Assembly (NCBI RefSeq): GCF_018446385.1
Contig: NC_055986.1
Location: 28,269,593 to 28,333,592 of the forward strand
Reading direction: 5' to 3'
Length of the DNA stretch: 64,000 nucleotides
Origin: Zingiber officinale
Taxonomy: Eukaryota > Streptophyta > Magnoliopsida > Zingiberales > Zingiberaceae
Both the position numbers and the translations under genes were made by a program. Shown here piece after piece: positions 36,841-49,072 of this stretch. The number at the start of each line of letters is the position of its first letter. Positions within the stretch are counted from its first letter, which is position 1. The notes under the pieces were generated by a model, which saw nothing but the letters and a program-made list of their open reading frames with translations, did not search any database and was not told the origin of the DNA.

Positions 36841-38246
36841 GGCTATATACTATGCGCTCCTGCGGCTCCCAATCGATTGGGCTTCGTCCCAATCGATTGC
36901 CACGTCACATCCCAGCCATCGCAACCATCCATCACCTACATCCTGTGCAACAGTCGAATCCCAATCGATCGGCTGATCGATTGGGGAGGCTTGAATCGAT
37001 TGGCATATCGATCAACCTTCTTCTGTGCTCTCGCGTCTGCGCGAGAAAACTTGCCCCAATCGATTGACCAATCTATTGGGGAGCCCAATTGATTGGCCGA
37101 TATATTAGGGAGCATTTTGTGCTCGCGTTTTCACTTCCCAATCGATTGGTGGATCGATTGGGCCAGCCTTCTTCGCAGCACACCTTCAATCGATCGGCTG
37201 ATCGATTGAACCACAGTTCAATCGATCGGTTGATTGATTGACTTCCCATTGACTTGCTTAACTCAAGTCTAGGGTCCTCAATTCGAACATCCAGTTAACC
37301 ATGACCTGTTGGAACTCCTCATGTCTAGCATCTGGTCAACCTTGACCTGTCGGGACTTCTTCGCCAAGTGTCCGATCAACCCTTTGACCCACTTGAACTT
37401 TTCTTCTTGTGTCAGGTGTCCGGTCAACCTTGACCCAATTAGACTTACCGTCTCATGCCAAGTGTCCGGTCCTCCATGATCTACTTGGACTTCCACTAGA
37501 TGTCCGGTCACCCTTGGCCCATCTGGATTTCCTCATGCCAAGTATCCGGTCAATCCTTTGACCTACTTGGACTTCCCAACACCGGGTGTCCAGTCAATCT
37601 TGACCCACCTAGATTTCCACGTGCCTAGCTTCACTCACCAGGTCTTTCCATCTACCTGGCTTCACTCACCAGGACTTTCCATCTGCCTGACTTCACTCAC
37701 TAGGATTATCACTTAGCTTCACTCACTAGGGTTTTCACCAAACTTCACTCATCAGGATTTTTCCATTGCCCGGCTTCACTCACCAGAACTTTCACCTACC
37801 TAGCTTCACTCACTAGATCTTTCACCTAACTTCACTCACCAAAATTTTCCATTGCCCGACTTCATTCACCGGGACTTTCACCTGCCTAGTTTCACTCACT
37901 ATGGTTTTCACATAGCTTCACTCACTAGGATTTTCTAACTGTCTACCTTCACTTACTAGGTCTTTCACCTGGTTTCAATCACCAAGATTTTCCCTTACCT
38001 AACCTCTAGTTAGGACTTTCCTAGTCAAGTATCCGGTCAACCTTAACCCACTTGACTCTTCTTCACATCTAACTGGTCAGTCCTTGACCAGAAGGAAATT
38101 GTATCAACAATCTCCCCAATCGGACGATTGCATCTGCAATCTCCATGTATTGTCAAACATCGAAACCCAAACATCAAGACTCAAGCTTGAGCCAACTCAA
38201 GTTTAGTCAACCAAGTTAGCCTTGACGTAGGGATATTACACCAACA
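36841..38246 (-). mobile_element. Truncated second copy of the hairpin-rich solo LTR (duplicate of 15269-16732)
   Basis: It matches 15269-16732 throughout, including CAATCGATTG palindromes, two-tier hairpins and the CTTCACTCA stem-loops (37630-37990, fewer units), and ends CCAACA at 38246 followed by ATAAG. Its left end is not an LTR terminus but abuts satellite sequence, which marks a duplication junction rather than an insertion. Confidence 0.92.
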
Positions 38247-38258
38247 ATAAGTAATTTT

Positions 38259-38771
38259 CTACTTGTCTTGCTTCCTAGAGCTATCAGATTGTTCTACCCA
38301 TCTCAAGTGTGGGCATGTGGTGGAATGATAGCCTGGATAAAGAGGAGATGTTTGTCCTGCCCTCTTGCGCTTGTGTGATTCACCCTCTTGGGTGTGTGGC
38401 AATGAAGCTAGCTCTAATCTGACCCGATCTAATTCAGCCTGCAAAAAATTTACCTTAGCTTTCTTCCCGTCCAAGTCTTTTTGTTGCCGCAATATCAGTA
38501 AACCATTAACATGAACTTTTTTAGTCAAAACATTTATTTCTGAAGCATGTCGAAATCTCAGATCATCTAATTCTTCAGTCTTCTACTTTAAATCCAAATA
38601 AGCTTTTCTCCTCAAAGCTACTTCAGACCGAACTTGAGACTGAGCTGCTAGTAGACGTACTTCCAGCTCTCTTTGGTGTGAGTGATGGAAATCTAACGCG
38701 TGTATAGCCTCTGCCAAAGATTTCTCTTTCTCGGACAATAGTTGATCCCAAGGAGGAAGATTTGAAGCCAT
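38259..38771 (-). pseudogene. Coiled-coil ORF of the old gypsy element, copy 2
   Basis: The ATG at 38771 gives MASNLPPWDQLLSEKEKSL, then a helical region with RELEVRLLAAQSQVRSEV, an in-frame TAG (just after YLDLK), then LTKKVHVNGLLILRQQKDL and a basic tail KRKRAGQ, ending at a TAG near 38259. Without the single internal stop it would be about 170 residues. No enzyme motif; a long coiled coil is likely. Function unknown; it may be a structural or accessory product of the Tat-like element. Confidence 0.6.
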
Positions 38772-39090
38772 AACTCTCAATAATATCTCTGGAAGAAAGT
38801 GAAGCAAGAAAGAGTAAAGGTTGGTGTTGAAGAAACTAGGATCACACCTTTATTTAACTTGGTCACAAGATATATGCTGAGGGTATCACGGGATCACTGT
38901 AGTAGATATGAAATATTCAGAAAAATTAATATTTATCAAAAGGGCAGAAGTAGACTTAGGTCTAGTCAATCGGCTATACCTCCTTCGACTAGACTTGAAG
39001 GAGAGCTTAGTGATACGGGTTATGATAGGTCAGCCTGGCTAGTGAAGGAGCGATCAAGGTCAAGAAAGATAGGAAAGATATATAGTCGGG

Positions 39091-41478
39091 CGAGTGAAGG
39101 CCGAGCGAGCACCCACGTTCGGCAAAGTTTGCTCGAACGTAAAGGCACTTAGCCTTACCTATGACTTTTTGTACATTATCGACCGGTCGAAGGCCGAGTG
39201 AGCACCCATGTGCTCATATACGCTCGGACGGGCAAAGCCCACCCTAGCGTAAAAGCATTTAGCCGTATATGTGATTCTCAACATGTCACCGGCCGACCGA
39301 AGGCCGAGCGAGTACCCACGTGCTCATATATGCTCGGTCGGGAAAAGCTCATCCGAAAGTAAAGGCATTTAGCCTTATATATGATTCTCAACATGTTACC
39401 GGCCGACTGAAAGCTGAGCGAGCACCTATATACTCATATATGCTCGGATGGGCAAAGCCTACCCGAGCGTAAAGACATTTAGCCTTATATATGATTCTTA
39501 ACATGTTGCTGGTCGATCAAACATTGAGCGAGCACCCATGTGGTCATATATGCTCGGTCAGGCAAAGTCCGCCCGAGCGTAAAGATATTTACCCTCATAT
39601 ATGATTCTCAACATGTTACCGGCCGACCGAAGGTCGAGAGAGCACCCATTTGTTCATATACGCTCGGCTCGGCAAAGCCCGCCTGAGCGTAAAGACATTT
39701 AGAATTATATATGATTCTCAACATATTACCGGCCGACCGAAAGCGAGCGAGCACCCATGTGCTCATATATGCTCGGGCGGGAAAAGCTCGCCCGAACGTA
39801 AAGGCATTTAGCCTTATATATGATTCTCAACATATTACCGGTCGAAGGCCGAGCGAGCACTCATGTGCTCATATATGCTCGAATGGGCAAAGCCCACCCG
39901 AGCGTAAAGGCATTTAGCCTGATATATGATTCTTAACATGTTATCGGCCGACCGAACATCGAGCGAGCACCCATGTGGTCATATATGCTCGGTCAGGCAA
40001 AGTCCGCCCGAGTGTAAAGACATTTATCCTCGTATATGATTCTTAACATGTTACCGGCCGACTGAAAGCTGAGCGAGCACCCATGTGTTCATATACGCTT
40101 GGCCTGGTAAATCCCGTCCGAGCGTAAAGACATTTAGCCTTATATATGATTTTCAACATGTTACCGGCCGACCGAAGGTAGAGCGAGCACCCACGTGCTC
40201 ATATATGCTCGACCGAAAAAAAGCCCGCTCGAACTTAAATGCATTTAGCCTTATATATGATTCTCAACATGTTACCAGCCGACTGAAGGCCGAGCGCGCA
40301 CCCATGTGCTCATATATGCTCGGGCGGGCAAAGCCCGCCCGAGCGTAAATGCATTTAGAGTTATATATGATTCTCAACATGTTACCGGCCGATCGAACAT
40401 CGAGCGAGCACCCATGTGGTCATATATGCTTGGCTGGTCAAAGTCCGCCCGAGCGTAAAAGCATTTAGCCTTATATATGATTCTCAACATGTTATCGGCC
40501 GACCAAAGACCGAGCGAGCACCCATATGCTCATATACGCTCGGACGGACAAAGTCCACCCGAGCGTAAAGGTATTTAGCCTTATATATGATTTTCAACAT
40601 GTTACCAGTCGACCGAAGGCCAAGCGAGCACCCACGTTCTCATATATGCTTCGCTGGGCAAAGCCCGCCCGAGCGTAAAGATATTTAACCTTATATATGA
40701 TTCTCAACATGTTACCGGCCGACCGAAGGCCGAGCGAGCACCCACGTGCTCATATATGCTCAGCCGGGCAAAGCCGCCTGAGCGTAAAGGCATTTAGCTT
40801 TATATATGATTCTCAACATGTTACCGGCCAGTCGAACGTCGAGCGAGCACCCATGTGCTCATATACGCTCGGACGGGCAAAGTCCACCCGAGCGTAAAGG
40901 TATTTAGCTTTATATATGATTCTCAACATATTACCGGTCAACTAAATGCCGAGCGAGCACCCACGTGCTCATATATGCTTGGCCGGGCAAAACTCGCCCG
41001 AGCATAAAGGCATTTTGCCTTATATATGATTCTCAACATGTTACCGGCCGACCGAAGGCCGAGCGAGCACCCATGTGCTCATATACACTCGGACGGGCAA
41101 AGCCCGTCGGAGCGTAAAGGCATATAGCCTTATATATGATTCTCGACATGTTACCGATCGACCGGAGGCCGAGCGAGTACCCACATGCTCATATATGCTC
41201 GACCGAGTAAAGTCCGCCTGAGCGTAAAGACATTTAGCTTTATATATGATTCTCAACATGTTACCGGCCGACCGAAAGCCTAGCGAGCACCCATGTGCTC
41301 ATATACGCTCGGACGGGCAAAGGTCGCCCGAGCGTAAAAGCATTTAGCCTCATATATGATTCTCAACATGTTATCGACCGACCGAAGGCCAAGCAAGCAC
41401 CCATGTTTCATATATGCTCGGCCGGGGAAAGTCTGCCCGATCGTAAAAGTACTTACTTTGTAGCAGCTTATGGTATAT
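39091..41478. repeat. 110-bp satellite array, copy 2
   Basis: About 21 tandem units of the same family as 17575-18538, uninterrupted. Units vary in the stem-loops (e.g. CGGGCAAAGCCCG against TGGGCAAAGCCTGCCCA) and a few lack several bases. It ends with the same divergent tail as copy 1, then passes into 41479-42245, which gives the original right boundary of the array. Confidence 0.93.
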
Positions 41479-42245
41479 TACCGGCCAACACCTTATAGTC
41501 AAAATGCACTCGTCTGGGTAAAGTCTGACCAAACGTAAGGGCACCCAGCCTCCTAAAGTTCATAAACATTTTCGGCCAAAACATGCTTAGCAGGAGGCAT
41601 TCTCAATATATATATACAACCGGCTTAAACGACCGGCCAAGATATGTTCAACAAAAGACATTCTTAATATATGTAGCAGGCTTGAACGATTGGCCGAGAC
41701 ATGCCCAATAGAATATTTGACGGGAAATATCTTCTAGAAGTTTCTTCAGTTATAATGGTGTGCCCCCATCATAAATATAAGCCATAAACGACAGAATGAG
41801 TATATTTGGAGTACAAAAAATATTCCTTAAAAGATTATTACACAAAGTATAGAAAATGACTTCATCTCCTAACAAGCCCTAACTAACCGGGGACTAATTC
41901 ACGACTACAGAGGTTATATAAGGTCATATAAAAAGGGGAATCCCCTCCGTTGGCAAGGTACGCAAATTCTAGCTTCTAAACTCTGTTTCCAAATATTTCA
42001 GTTACTGTTCTTCTTCTTCTTCCTTCCACCTTTGAGAAAAAATTGACTTGAGCGTCGGAGGGTCTAGCCAGGGATCCCCACCCCGGTCTTAGGTCACTAA
42101 CGCTTTTTTTGTTTGTCTCACTATGCGTAGGATCGTGGAAAAGTTCTTTTAGGTTTCTAGGAGGCTATTTTCATCAAGGATTAATGTTCACTGGAGCCAG
42201 TGCACATCTTCGTAGATTTCAGACAAGATCAATCGAGTATAACAA
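41479..42245 (+). mobile_element. Probable LTR (3' part) of the old Tat-like gypsy element
   Basis: It contains a TATA region (TATATAAG 41915-41922, CATATAAAAA 41925-41934), then a pyrimidine-rich leader and TTGACTTGAGCGTCGGAGGG (about 42041-42060). The 'ACTTGAGCGTCGGAG' phrase is characteristic of plant Tat/Athila-type gypsy LTR leaders (established knowledge, from memory). Degenerate repeats with CGGCCAAAACATG, CGGCCAAGATATG and TGGCCGAGACATG occur at 41570-41705. The left LTR edge could not be fixed; the right edge may be ATAACA near 42245. Confidence 0.55.
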
Positions 42246-42364
42246 AAATAATAAATTCATTTTTATTCTCTTTTTTTTTTTAAAAAAAATAATAAGTTTC
42301 CAATAAATTTATCTTTAACCACGTTTAAGATTTTTTAAATTATTTTTTCCCAATTAATCACATT

Positions 42365-42374
42365 TATAAATAAA
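42365..42374 (+). promoter_or_regulatory. TATA-like box of the Agenet-type gene
   Basis: TATAAATAAA lies about 85 bp before the ATG at 42450, in an AT-rich stretch just ahead of GC-rich coding sequence. Confidence 0.5.
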
Positions 42375-42449
42375 ACTCATATTATTATTTTTTTAAACGT
42401 GCTCGAGCAACGAGCGAATGATCGTTCGATCGTCGTCGTCGTGCGCGAG

Positions 42450-43128
42450 ATGGCGACGTCGATCGTGAGGATGAAGATGCGGCTGAGCAAGGGGAGCCAG
42501 GTCGAGGTCCAGCGGTGGGACGGTCAGTCGTCCTACTCCTGGCGCTGCGCCGACGTCGTCTCCGGCAATGGCCGGTACTACCTCGTCCGTATCCACGGGG
42601 CCACCGCGTCCCCGGCCGCGGTGCTCGAGCGAGTCCCCCGCAAGTTTATCAGGCCGCAGCCGGCCCCGATTGGCCTCCGCGCCCTCTACTCCTGGAGCCC
42701 TGGTGACGAGGTGGAGGCGCTCGTTGACCACGCCTGGTGGCCGGCTGTGGTTACCGCCGTCGGCTACGGGAAGGTCGTCGTCTACCTCCTCGGGAAGATG
42801 AGGAAGGTCAGAGTCCGCGCGTGCGAGCTTCGGCTGAGGAGGCAGTGGGTCGACAACCAGTGGACGCTAGTCGATAAGGTAAATCGATCGCATATAGATT
42901 CTAATTAACGATATATTTCTGATTTGTGATCGTTATTAAGATTCAGGGTGTATCGTGCAGGAACCTAGGGAGGCCATAATTTCCAGTGGATTTTCGGCGG
43001 CGGCTGAGTCATGCAACGTTGCCGGCCGACAGAGCAGAATCATCAAAGAAGATGAGGAAGAAGAGCAGAGGGGGGGCGTTGTTTTAAGAGATTCTGGTTG
43101 TTGTTCCTCCGTTGGAAGTTGCAGTTGA
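42450..43128 (+). CDS. Agenet/Tudor-like domain protein, two exons, about 198 residues
   Basis: Exon 1 is 42450-42878 (143 codons); the intron 42879-42960 starts GTAAAT and ends GTGCAG; exon 2 is 42961-43128, ending TGA. ATG 42450 (MATSIVRMKMRLSKG) is the first in-frame ATG; the frame is open further up only with a GTG. The protein has two Agenet-like barrels: GSQVEVQRWDG...YYLVRIHG (about 17-60) and GDEVEALVDHAWWPAVV with VVVYLLGKMRKVRV (about 80-130). Plant Agenet proteins are Tudor-family chromatin or RNA-associated readers. The C-terminus (exon 2) is Glu-rich then Ser/Cys-rich with no domain. Exon 1 is very GC-rich against an AT-rich background, usual for monocot genes. It is short compared with typical multi-domain Agenet proteins and could be a small family member or a gene fragment. 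It lies directly downstream of LTR sequence. Confidence 0.8.
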
Positions 43129-44399
43129 GTAATTAGGGTTCATGTTAACTAACTCTTTCAGATTCTCATTATTCTTCCACTTTGTAAGTTGTTGTAATTA
43201 GTTAGGGTTTCGAGTATCATTCTTCCTTGGTAGGAAGTTATCATCATCCTTTGATTTATAAAAGATTAATGAGCGCAAGTTTTGGCAAACATGCGATCGA
43301 TCTGTGTTCGATCTCCTTTAATTTGCTTGGCATTTTAATCTTCCAAGAACGAAATAACTTTGTTTTTATAAATTAATTTATTTTGGAGAATCATTGTCTT
43401 CCAAATTATATTTAGTTTTTACACAAAGGCTTCATGTTCCATTATTAATTAAGGGATGAACAAGCTTATGTATGTGTTTGTTTGTTTTGTCTTTTTTTCT
43501 TAGCCATGACGGCCTTGTAGGATCTAAATTAATGCTATTAATTATACGATTTCAAAACCCTAAAATTGATTTTGATCATGGACTCTAAAGCTTGTAAAAT
43601 TTGATAATATGTGATCGGATCTAAAAGACGGTGAAGTATCAATATAAACAATTATTATTATATTAAAAAAACTAAAACATCTATATACATTAAAAATGGG
43701 TCGACCTAGGTTCGGGCCTAGGTTGGCATTGGCATAGGCTCGGATGACCCGTGCCAATGCCCAGCAACATTAACGAAGTCACGGCCATGTTTACACACAT
43801 CGAAATCGAATTTAGACATACACAGCATGATGCAATACAATTCTAAGGTTATTTAATAGTATCAAAGGCAATTATAATCTAATTTCAAATGTTTTTTTAA
43901 ATTGTGGTTGGTATGTATTTAATCCAAAAAACATCATTTAACCTAAGTGACAATTTTTCCAAAACATCATCATTCACAAAACATCATCATACTTTCAAAG
44001 GAGAAGTAATTTACCATGAAACCATACTACCAGACTGTTTGGAATAAGTAATATCAACTTTTAATTTGTATATCATATATAGTTGAAGAAAATACTTTCG
44101 TTTAATGGCCTAAATTCAACACAAATTGACAAAGAAAAGTGTTTTTTTTTTGTTAATGCAAATATATTTAACCTCCAGCCTTTTCTTTGATATCGTTCGC
44201 TGTGGCCCAAGAAAGTTCCGGCGACTGCTTAATTACTTTACTCTTTTTTTGTATATATGAACATTTCTGAATTGGATTAGTTTCCATATGATCAATCTCT
44301 AAATTACTAAACTGCTGCTAAACAGCATTTAAGCTTTGTTCCTTTCTTCTAACGCTAATATTCGTCGATATTGAGATTGTTTATTTGAATAGCTCAGGT
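43129..44399. other. Intergenic sequence between the two host genes
   Basis: AT-rich, with 3' UTR of the Agenet-type gene at its left. A GC-rich island at 43696-43765 holds inverted copies of CCTAGGTTCGGGCCTAGG- and TTGGCATTGGCAT-type sequence, perhaps a small repeat. No convincing ORF, transposon end or RNA gene. Confidence 0.5.
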
Positions 44400-45240
44400 A
44401 CAGTTAAATCTTATACAGAGCTTAGTTGGTTAACCAGTACATTATTAACCAGCCGCCACACTAACGATTCATGATCTTAGCAACTGAGTTACTAGGTTGC
44501 AACTAAGTTAAATGCAACTGTGTAAATAAGACCCAGGAAATCCTACAGCCCGACTGAACCCAATCGGATTGTCCTAGCAAACGCCCTTCACAACAACAGA
44601 GGCCCCTTGAGCCCCGACCTTCTCTACCCAAGTGACCTTAGTCGAGCAAGCAGTCTGGAACACCAACCTCTGACATATCCTAACAAAAAATCAATTACAA
44701 CAAGGTTAAACACAGAGCGACGTCAAGTTAACGATCAGATAACACCAATAGTCCAGATGGATGGTTGCCACCCCTTATGCAACAGCCTGCTTGTGTAGTT
44801 GGCTGGTGCCTCGCTTATACAATTGTCCACATAACCTGCTTAAGGCTCTATATGGATCGATCTCCCACGCCCATGGCTATATACGATTCTACACAGGTAA
44901 ATAAAAATATGATTTTCTTCTCCTAATCATTCTCTGTGAGCTTTTGAAACTCCCTCGCGTACACGAGCCTTCCCTACTCACCCCATCTCTAACTTAACCA
45001 TCGGAGCAACTACGCCAACAACATCAACTCTCAACCGACAAGCTTCAATTCACAAGACACACCGGAGGACGAATGCCACCACAATCCAGGAGGAAGGAGA
45101 GGGAAATCCTGCGCGAGTGGAAATGACTCCATCACTACCCATCATCACTTGTACATCATGAAGGCAATTTACCTTCTACAAATGGCCTCTTCCATGTTAA
45201 CTTGCCAGGAGTATCAAGCATAGTGAATTTTTATATAAAT
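44400..45240 (+). mobile_element. Possible gypsy-type LTR fragment
   Basis: Sequence style changes to GC-richer. A TATA-like CTCTATATGG (about 44848) is followed by a leader with CTCTAACTTAACCATCGGAGCAACTACGCC split across 44989-45018, which resembles the 'ACTTGAGCGTCGGAG' leader of Tat/Athila LTRs. No clean TG...CA ends or target duplication were found. It lies beyond the 3' end of the FEN1 gene. Confidence 0.35.
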
Positions 45241-45605
45241 AAAAATGTATATACAGAACCAACACAATATATAATGTGGTTAAAAATTTTGCCCATTGAT
45301 GCCAACCAAAATAGGTCACAGTTGACCTATCCCTTACAACAGGGTTTAACTCTTAAAATGTTTCATCTTGGTTAAACTTTAGAATGGTTACAATACAAGG
45401 CAACAAAAAATAATAATAAAATGACACTAAACAAATATTATCTAGCCACAAGTATCCTCTCTCTCTCTATGTATATCTTGACCACCTATCATAGAAAAGA
45501 TCATAGATGACCAATACAAGCAAAATTTTCATTCTAATCATATGAAAGAGCAAAATGATTACATTGATCATAAGCAACACAGTTCAGACAAGATAGCAAA
45601 AGATC
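45241..45605. other. 3' flank of the FEN1 gene
   Basis: AT-rich, including a CT run at 45460-45472. On the minus strand it follows the stop at 45606-45608 and would hold the 3' UTR or a final intron. No sequence coding the usual LESFF-type end of FEN1 was found here. Confidence 0.5.
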
Positions 45606-48600
45606 CTACCGGCCCTGGGAAGATTTGTTCTTGGCCGATTTAATTTTTTCTATTGCCTAGAAAATTTTAGGAGCTGAGATTAACAAACAGTTTAATATAG
45701 GGACTTCCATAATCAACTATTAGCAAAGAAGAAATCACTATGAAGAGGACCAATACCTTAGCAACTCGATCACTGTTGAATCCATTTTCATTCACCAGAA
45801 AGCTCAGAAGACCCTGATAAGAGAGAGGAATACTGGGTAAAGATGCCTAATGGACTTATTGGCACGTAATTAATTTTCATTACTACCTCCTCATCTGGAG
45901 CTATCCACTTTAGTTCTGGAACGTCCATGGTCACATTTGGTTCTTTGAACAAACGTCGAGTTTCTTGATACGGCCACTCTTCAGGAATTTTATATCTATA
46001 ATTATACCAAGTTTTATAAGAGAAACCACAAGGACCACATCAAAATCCTGATGGATCTTAATTTTTACAAAACCACAACAATTGAAGGTGATGCAACTAA
46101 ATCTTTTGGAGCACCTTTCTTTGTTTATGTTCTCCAAGATATGCTCTATGCAACTATGCTGACGGATGAGCTTCAAAGCAGTTTGTCCTCCAATGCCTGA
46201 CAGAGTCATTCGTTTAGCAACATTGCAAAGAAAGTTACAAAAGAAAATAGTAATAAAAAAAGCTGCTATGTATATTATTTACATATTAAAAAATATACAT
46301 TCTAGGGAGAAGAAATAAAAAAACCAATGAATGTCTAACGCACATAAAGATGAGTTCTGGAAACAAAGACCATAACAAAAATGCATAAAGAACCTAAAAC
46401 CTAAAATGCTACTATAGAAAGGTTAGCAACATTATTTTGTTTTTGTTGACACAACTTCTAGATGCTCAAATCATGAAAAAGGATAACTAGCATAACCGAG
46501 GATGGTATCACACAATTTTAAAGGAGAGTACAAACATGGCATAAAACTTGGCAATATAATAAAATTGCTTTTACAGAATGATGCAATTTCGATCATCAAA
46601 CCCAAAAGAGTTGTAATGGATCAAATCTTTTGTAGGAAAAATAATAAACGATAGCATAAACAAATCAATAAAAACAATACCAATTAAATAGAAAGGTTGT
46701 GAAAACATTTTTGAAAATAGCATCACTGTATGATGTGTATAATTTATTTCATGGAACATCAAATGCAGAAGCAGAGTTTTTTTTTTTCCTTCAACCAAAC
46801 ATTTTTAAAAAAATAGAAATTTCCAAAGCATGAAATAACTACCCAAATCTGTGTTGGATATAAATACTTGGATAATGACACTCAAACAGTGACACTAAGA
46901 GTGAACAATCACTAATCCTATTGAACACATGTACAAATTTGTAAAAATAGCCATGTCAAAGATTGCGAACATACTCATGTTGAACACTATATCAAGTCCA
47001 AGTGACATAGACATGGAACAGTTGCAGTACTGACACCATATTCAACTACACAAGCATTATCATACTAGAGATTTGAATGAACATTAGTTATCAAATTTTG
47101 TACACAGTAAACGGTAGAGTACTTGCCTTGTATGTTAAACTTGTTGAATGTACAATATCTCATAAGAAAGTTTACCTTTAATGCTATCACAATAATCACA
47201 TCCAGAGAGAATACACAAATCAATGAACTGATCCATAGTGAGTCTTAGCTCTTCAAGAACCTGAAAAACAAGGATGAGAATAAATACAGTAATTCAATTA
47301 GCAATAAGCAGAATAAATATACCTTTGAAACTTCAAATTCCATCACAGGGATTTTTCTGGAACTAGGATCCATTAAATAACGGAGAAACCTCGGTGCCCC
47401 AAAAGTTAAAGTATCCATGTCTTCTGAGGCAACCGCAAACACCTAGAGATTGATAATAAACAAATACATTTAGGATATTAAAGTTAAAAAAACAAAATAG
47501 AATGTGTTACATTGCATCATTTTACCTTGTCACTTTTGCAAAGAGCTGTGCATTGAGCTTCTGCTTCACACGGTGCCTTTAGATCAGAAAGATGAGTTTA
47601 GCTTCTAAAATAAGAGATACAATACTTGTATATTAAGCAATTGCATGCAGTTTTAGGAAATGTTGCGAGAGAAAGCAAAACTGTGTCATTGTTAGTTCAA
47701 ATTCTTGTAGCAAGGATAAAGAATTCAATAAGTGAAAGTGGACTAGTTTACCTCAATAGTAGGCACACCCATCAGTCTTAAGAGACGTTTACAATCTTCA
47801 TGATGTTGCTTGGTTACCTGTGAAAAAACTCAGCTACTGGAATCAAATTCTTCAAGTAATTTGAAAGTTCAAAATATATTTAAAGAAAAAACTATGTTAC
47901 ATATGAAGGAAACAGATAATTAGCATGCTAACTTCATGCTAATTGCATCATAATCAATAAGATCCTCATGATAATTTCCAATAAAATAGCAATATCAAAG
48001 ATTACCTTGACAGTCCTTTTGCTGTGCTTTTCAATTCCCTCCAGATCACTAATCTGCAAACAGCAAATGTAACCAACTAAGACAGCAAAAAAAATTTTAG
48101 CACACTAAAGAGTCCCAATAAAGGTACTTGTTATGCACAATCAATGACCTCAATTGCTGTGTTCAGATCGTTAGTTGCATCTTCCCTCTTTGAATATCTA
48201 AAGAATAAAATAAGCTTCCAGATTATCATTATCTTGCAATATTAAAAAAGGAGAGGGACAATTACAAAACTGTAAAGACTAGCCTTTTGGCAAATTCTTG
48301 TTTCTTCAGCTCTGGAGGTTGACCGTCAAATACATATCTGGCATCACAAAGATGATAATAAAATATGGTGGCTAAATGAGAAACAAAATGATATTTAGAC
48401 ATGCAAATGGACTTACACTGGCTCGATACCTGCTTCTAATAATCTGATAGTTCGATTGAACATCCCTTGCAAATGACTTATCGGCCATACAAAATGTCAA
48501 GAGTAGAAGAAGAAATAAAGAAGTCCAAGTCAAGCATAGATTTTTCTCAAAATTAGAGCACTTTTAACATTTATCATCAACAACAAGATGGAATAGAAGT

Positions 48601-49072
48601 GTAAGATCACCGTGTAACTTCACCAGTCTGGTTAGTGAGAGTGTTCATGCCAGTTCTTCCGACAACAATCTGGGCGCAAGAAAATGGCATCAAGTTATAA
48701 ATTTGAGGGAGGGAAGTGTGGGTACAAACAGGAGCCAAAAGCTCAATAGCCACTATCTAAAACCTTAAACCCTAACTCGAGAAGAGGATGGCATATCCAA
48801 AAGCATAATTCAAAAAATAAGAAGAAAAAAAAGACTAAACATAAGTCACGGACAAGGAACTGGTACACGCTCATGCTAGCGTCAATTGCAATCTTCCGGC
48901 CGAAATAACTCTCAAACTTCTGTTCCTTCATAGCTTTGGGAGCGTGGTCCGCAAGGAGCTTCGTCAAACCCTACCGGCAAAGCGACAGCGAGCAATAACG
49001 ACGCCATGGCAAAGTAAGTGAGGGTGACAATCGAAGAGGCATATGGATGCGAAAGCCTACCTTTATCCCCAT
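45606..49072 (-). CDS. FEN1: Flap endonuclease 1, 15 coding exons, C-terminal tail missing
   Basis: FEN1 is a nuclear 5'-flap endonuclease acting in Okazaki-fragment maturation and long-patch base excision repair, with PCNA. Minus-strand exons: 49072-49061, 48970-48854, 48669-48611, 48476-48417, 48337-48284, 48197-48149, 48053-48006, 47817-47752, 47576-47526, 47442-47323, 47260-47176, 46196-46115, 45995-45887, 45813-45757, 45656-45606; phases fit at every junction. The product has 339 residues starting [15 protein letters not shown]. Active-site acids are intact: D34, D87, E159, E161, D180, D182, D234. The GIGGQTA helix-turn-helix element is present. Introns are GT-AG except the one after exon 5, which starts GC (48283-48282). 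The frame stops right after SSQGR, where the PCNA-interacting motif and basic tail (about 40 residues) should follow. The last bases CCGGTAGGAT could be a splice donor to an exon I could not find. Confidence 0.93.

Noticed and set aside
17575..41478. CRISPR-like look of regular repeats
   Set aside because: Whole 110-bp units repeat without unique spacers, the context is a plant retrotransposon, and no cas genes are present.
42393..42908. Antisense and alternative frames over the Agenet-type exon
   Set aside because: Shadows of GC-rich coding sequence; only the frame from 42450 has domain features and matching splice sites.
44160..44215. Minus-strand stretch readable as SPELSWATANDIKEKAGG then stop, considered as a lost last FEN1 exon
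   Set aside because: It has no PIP box and its phase does not fit the end of the FEN1 frame; probably chance.
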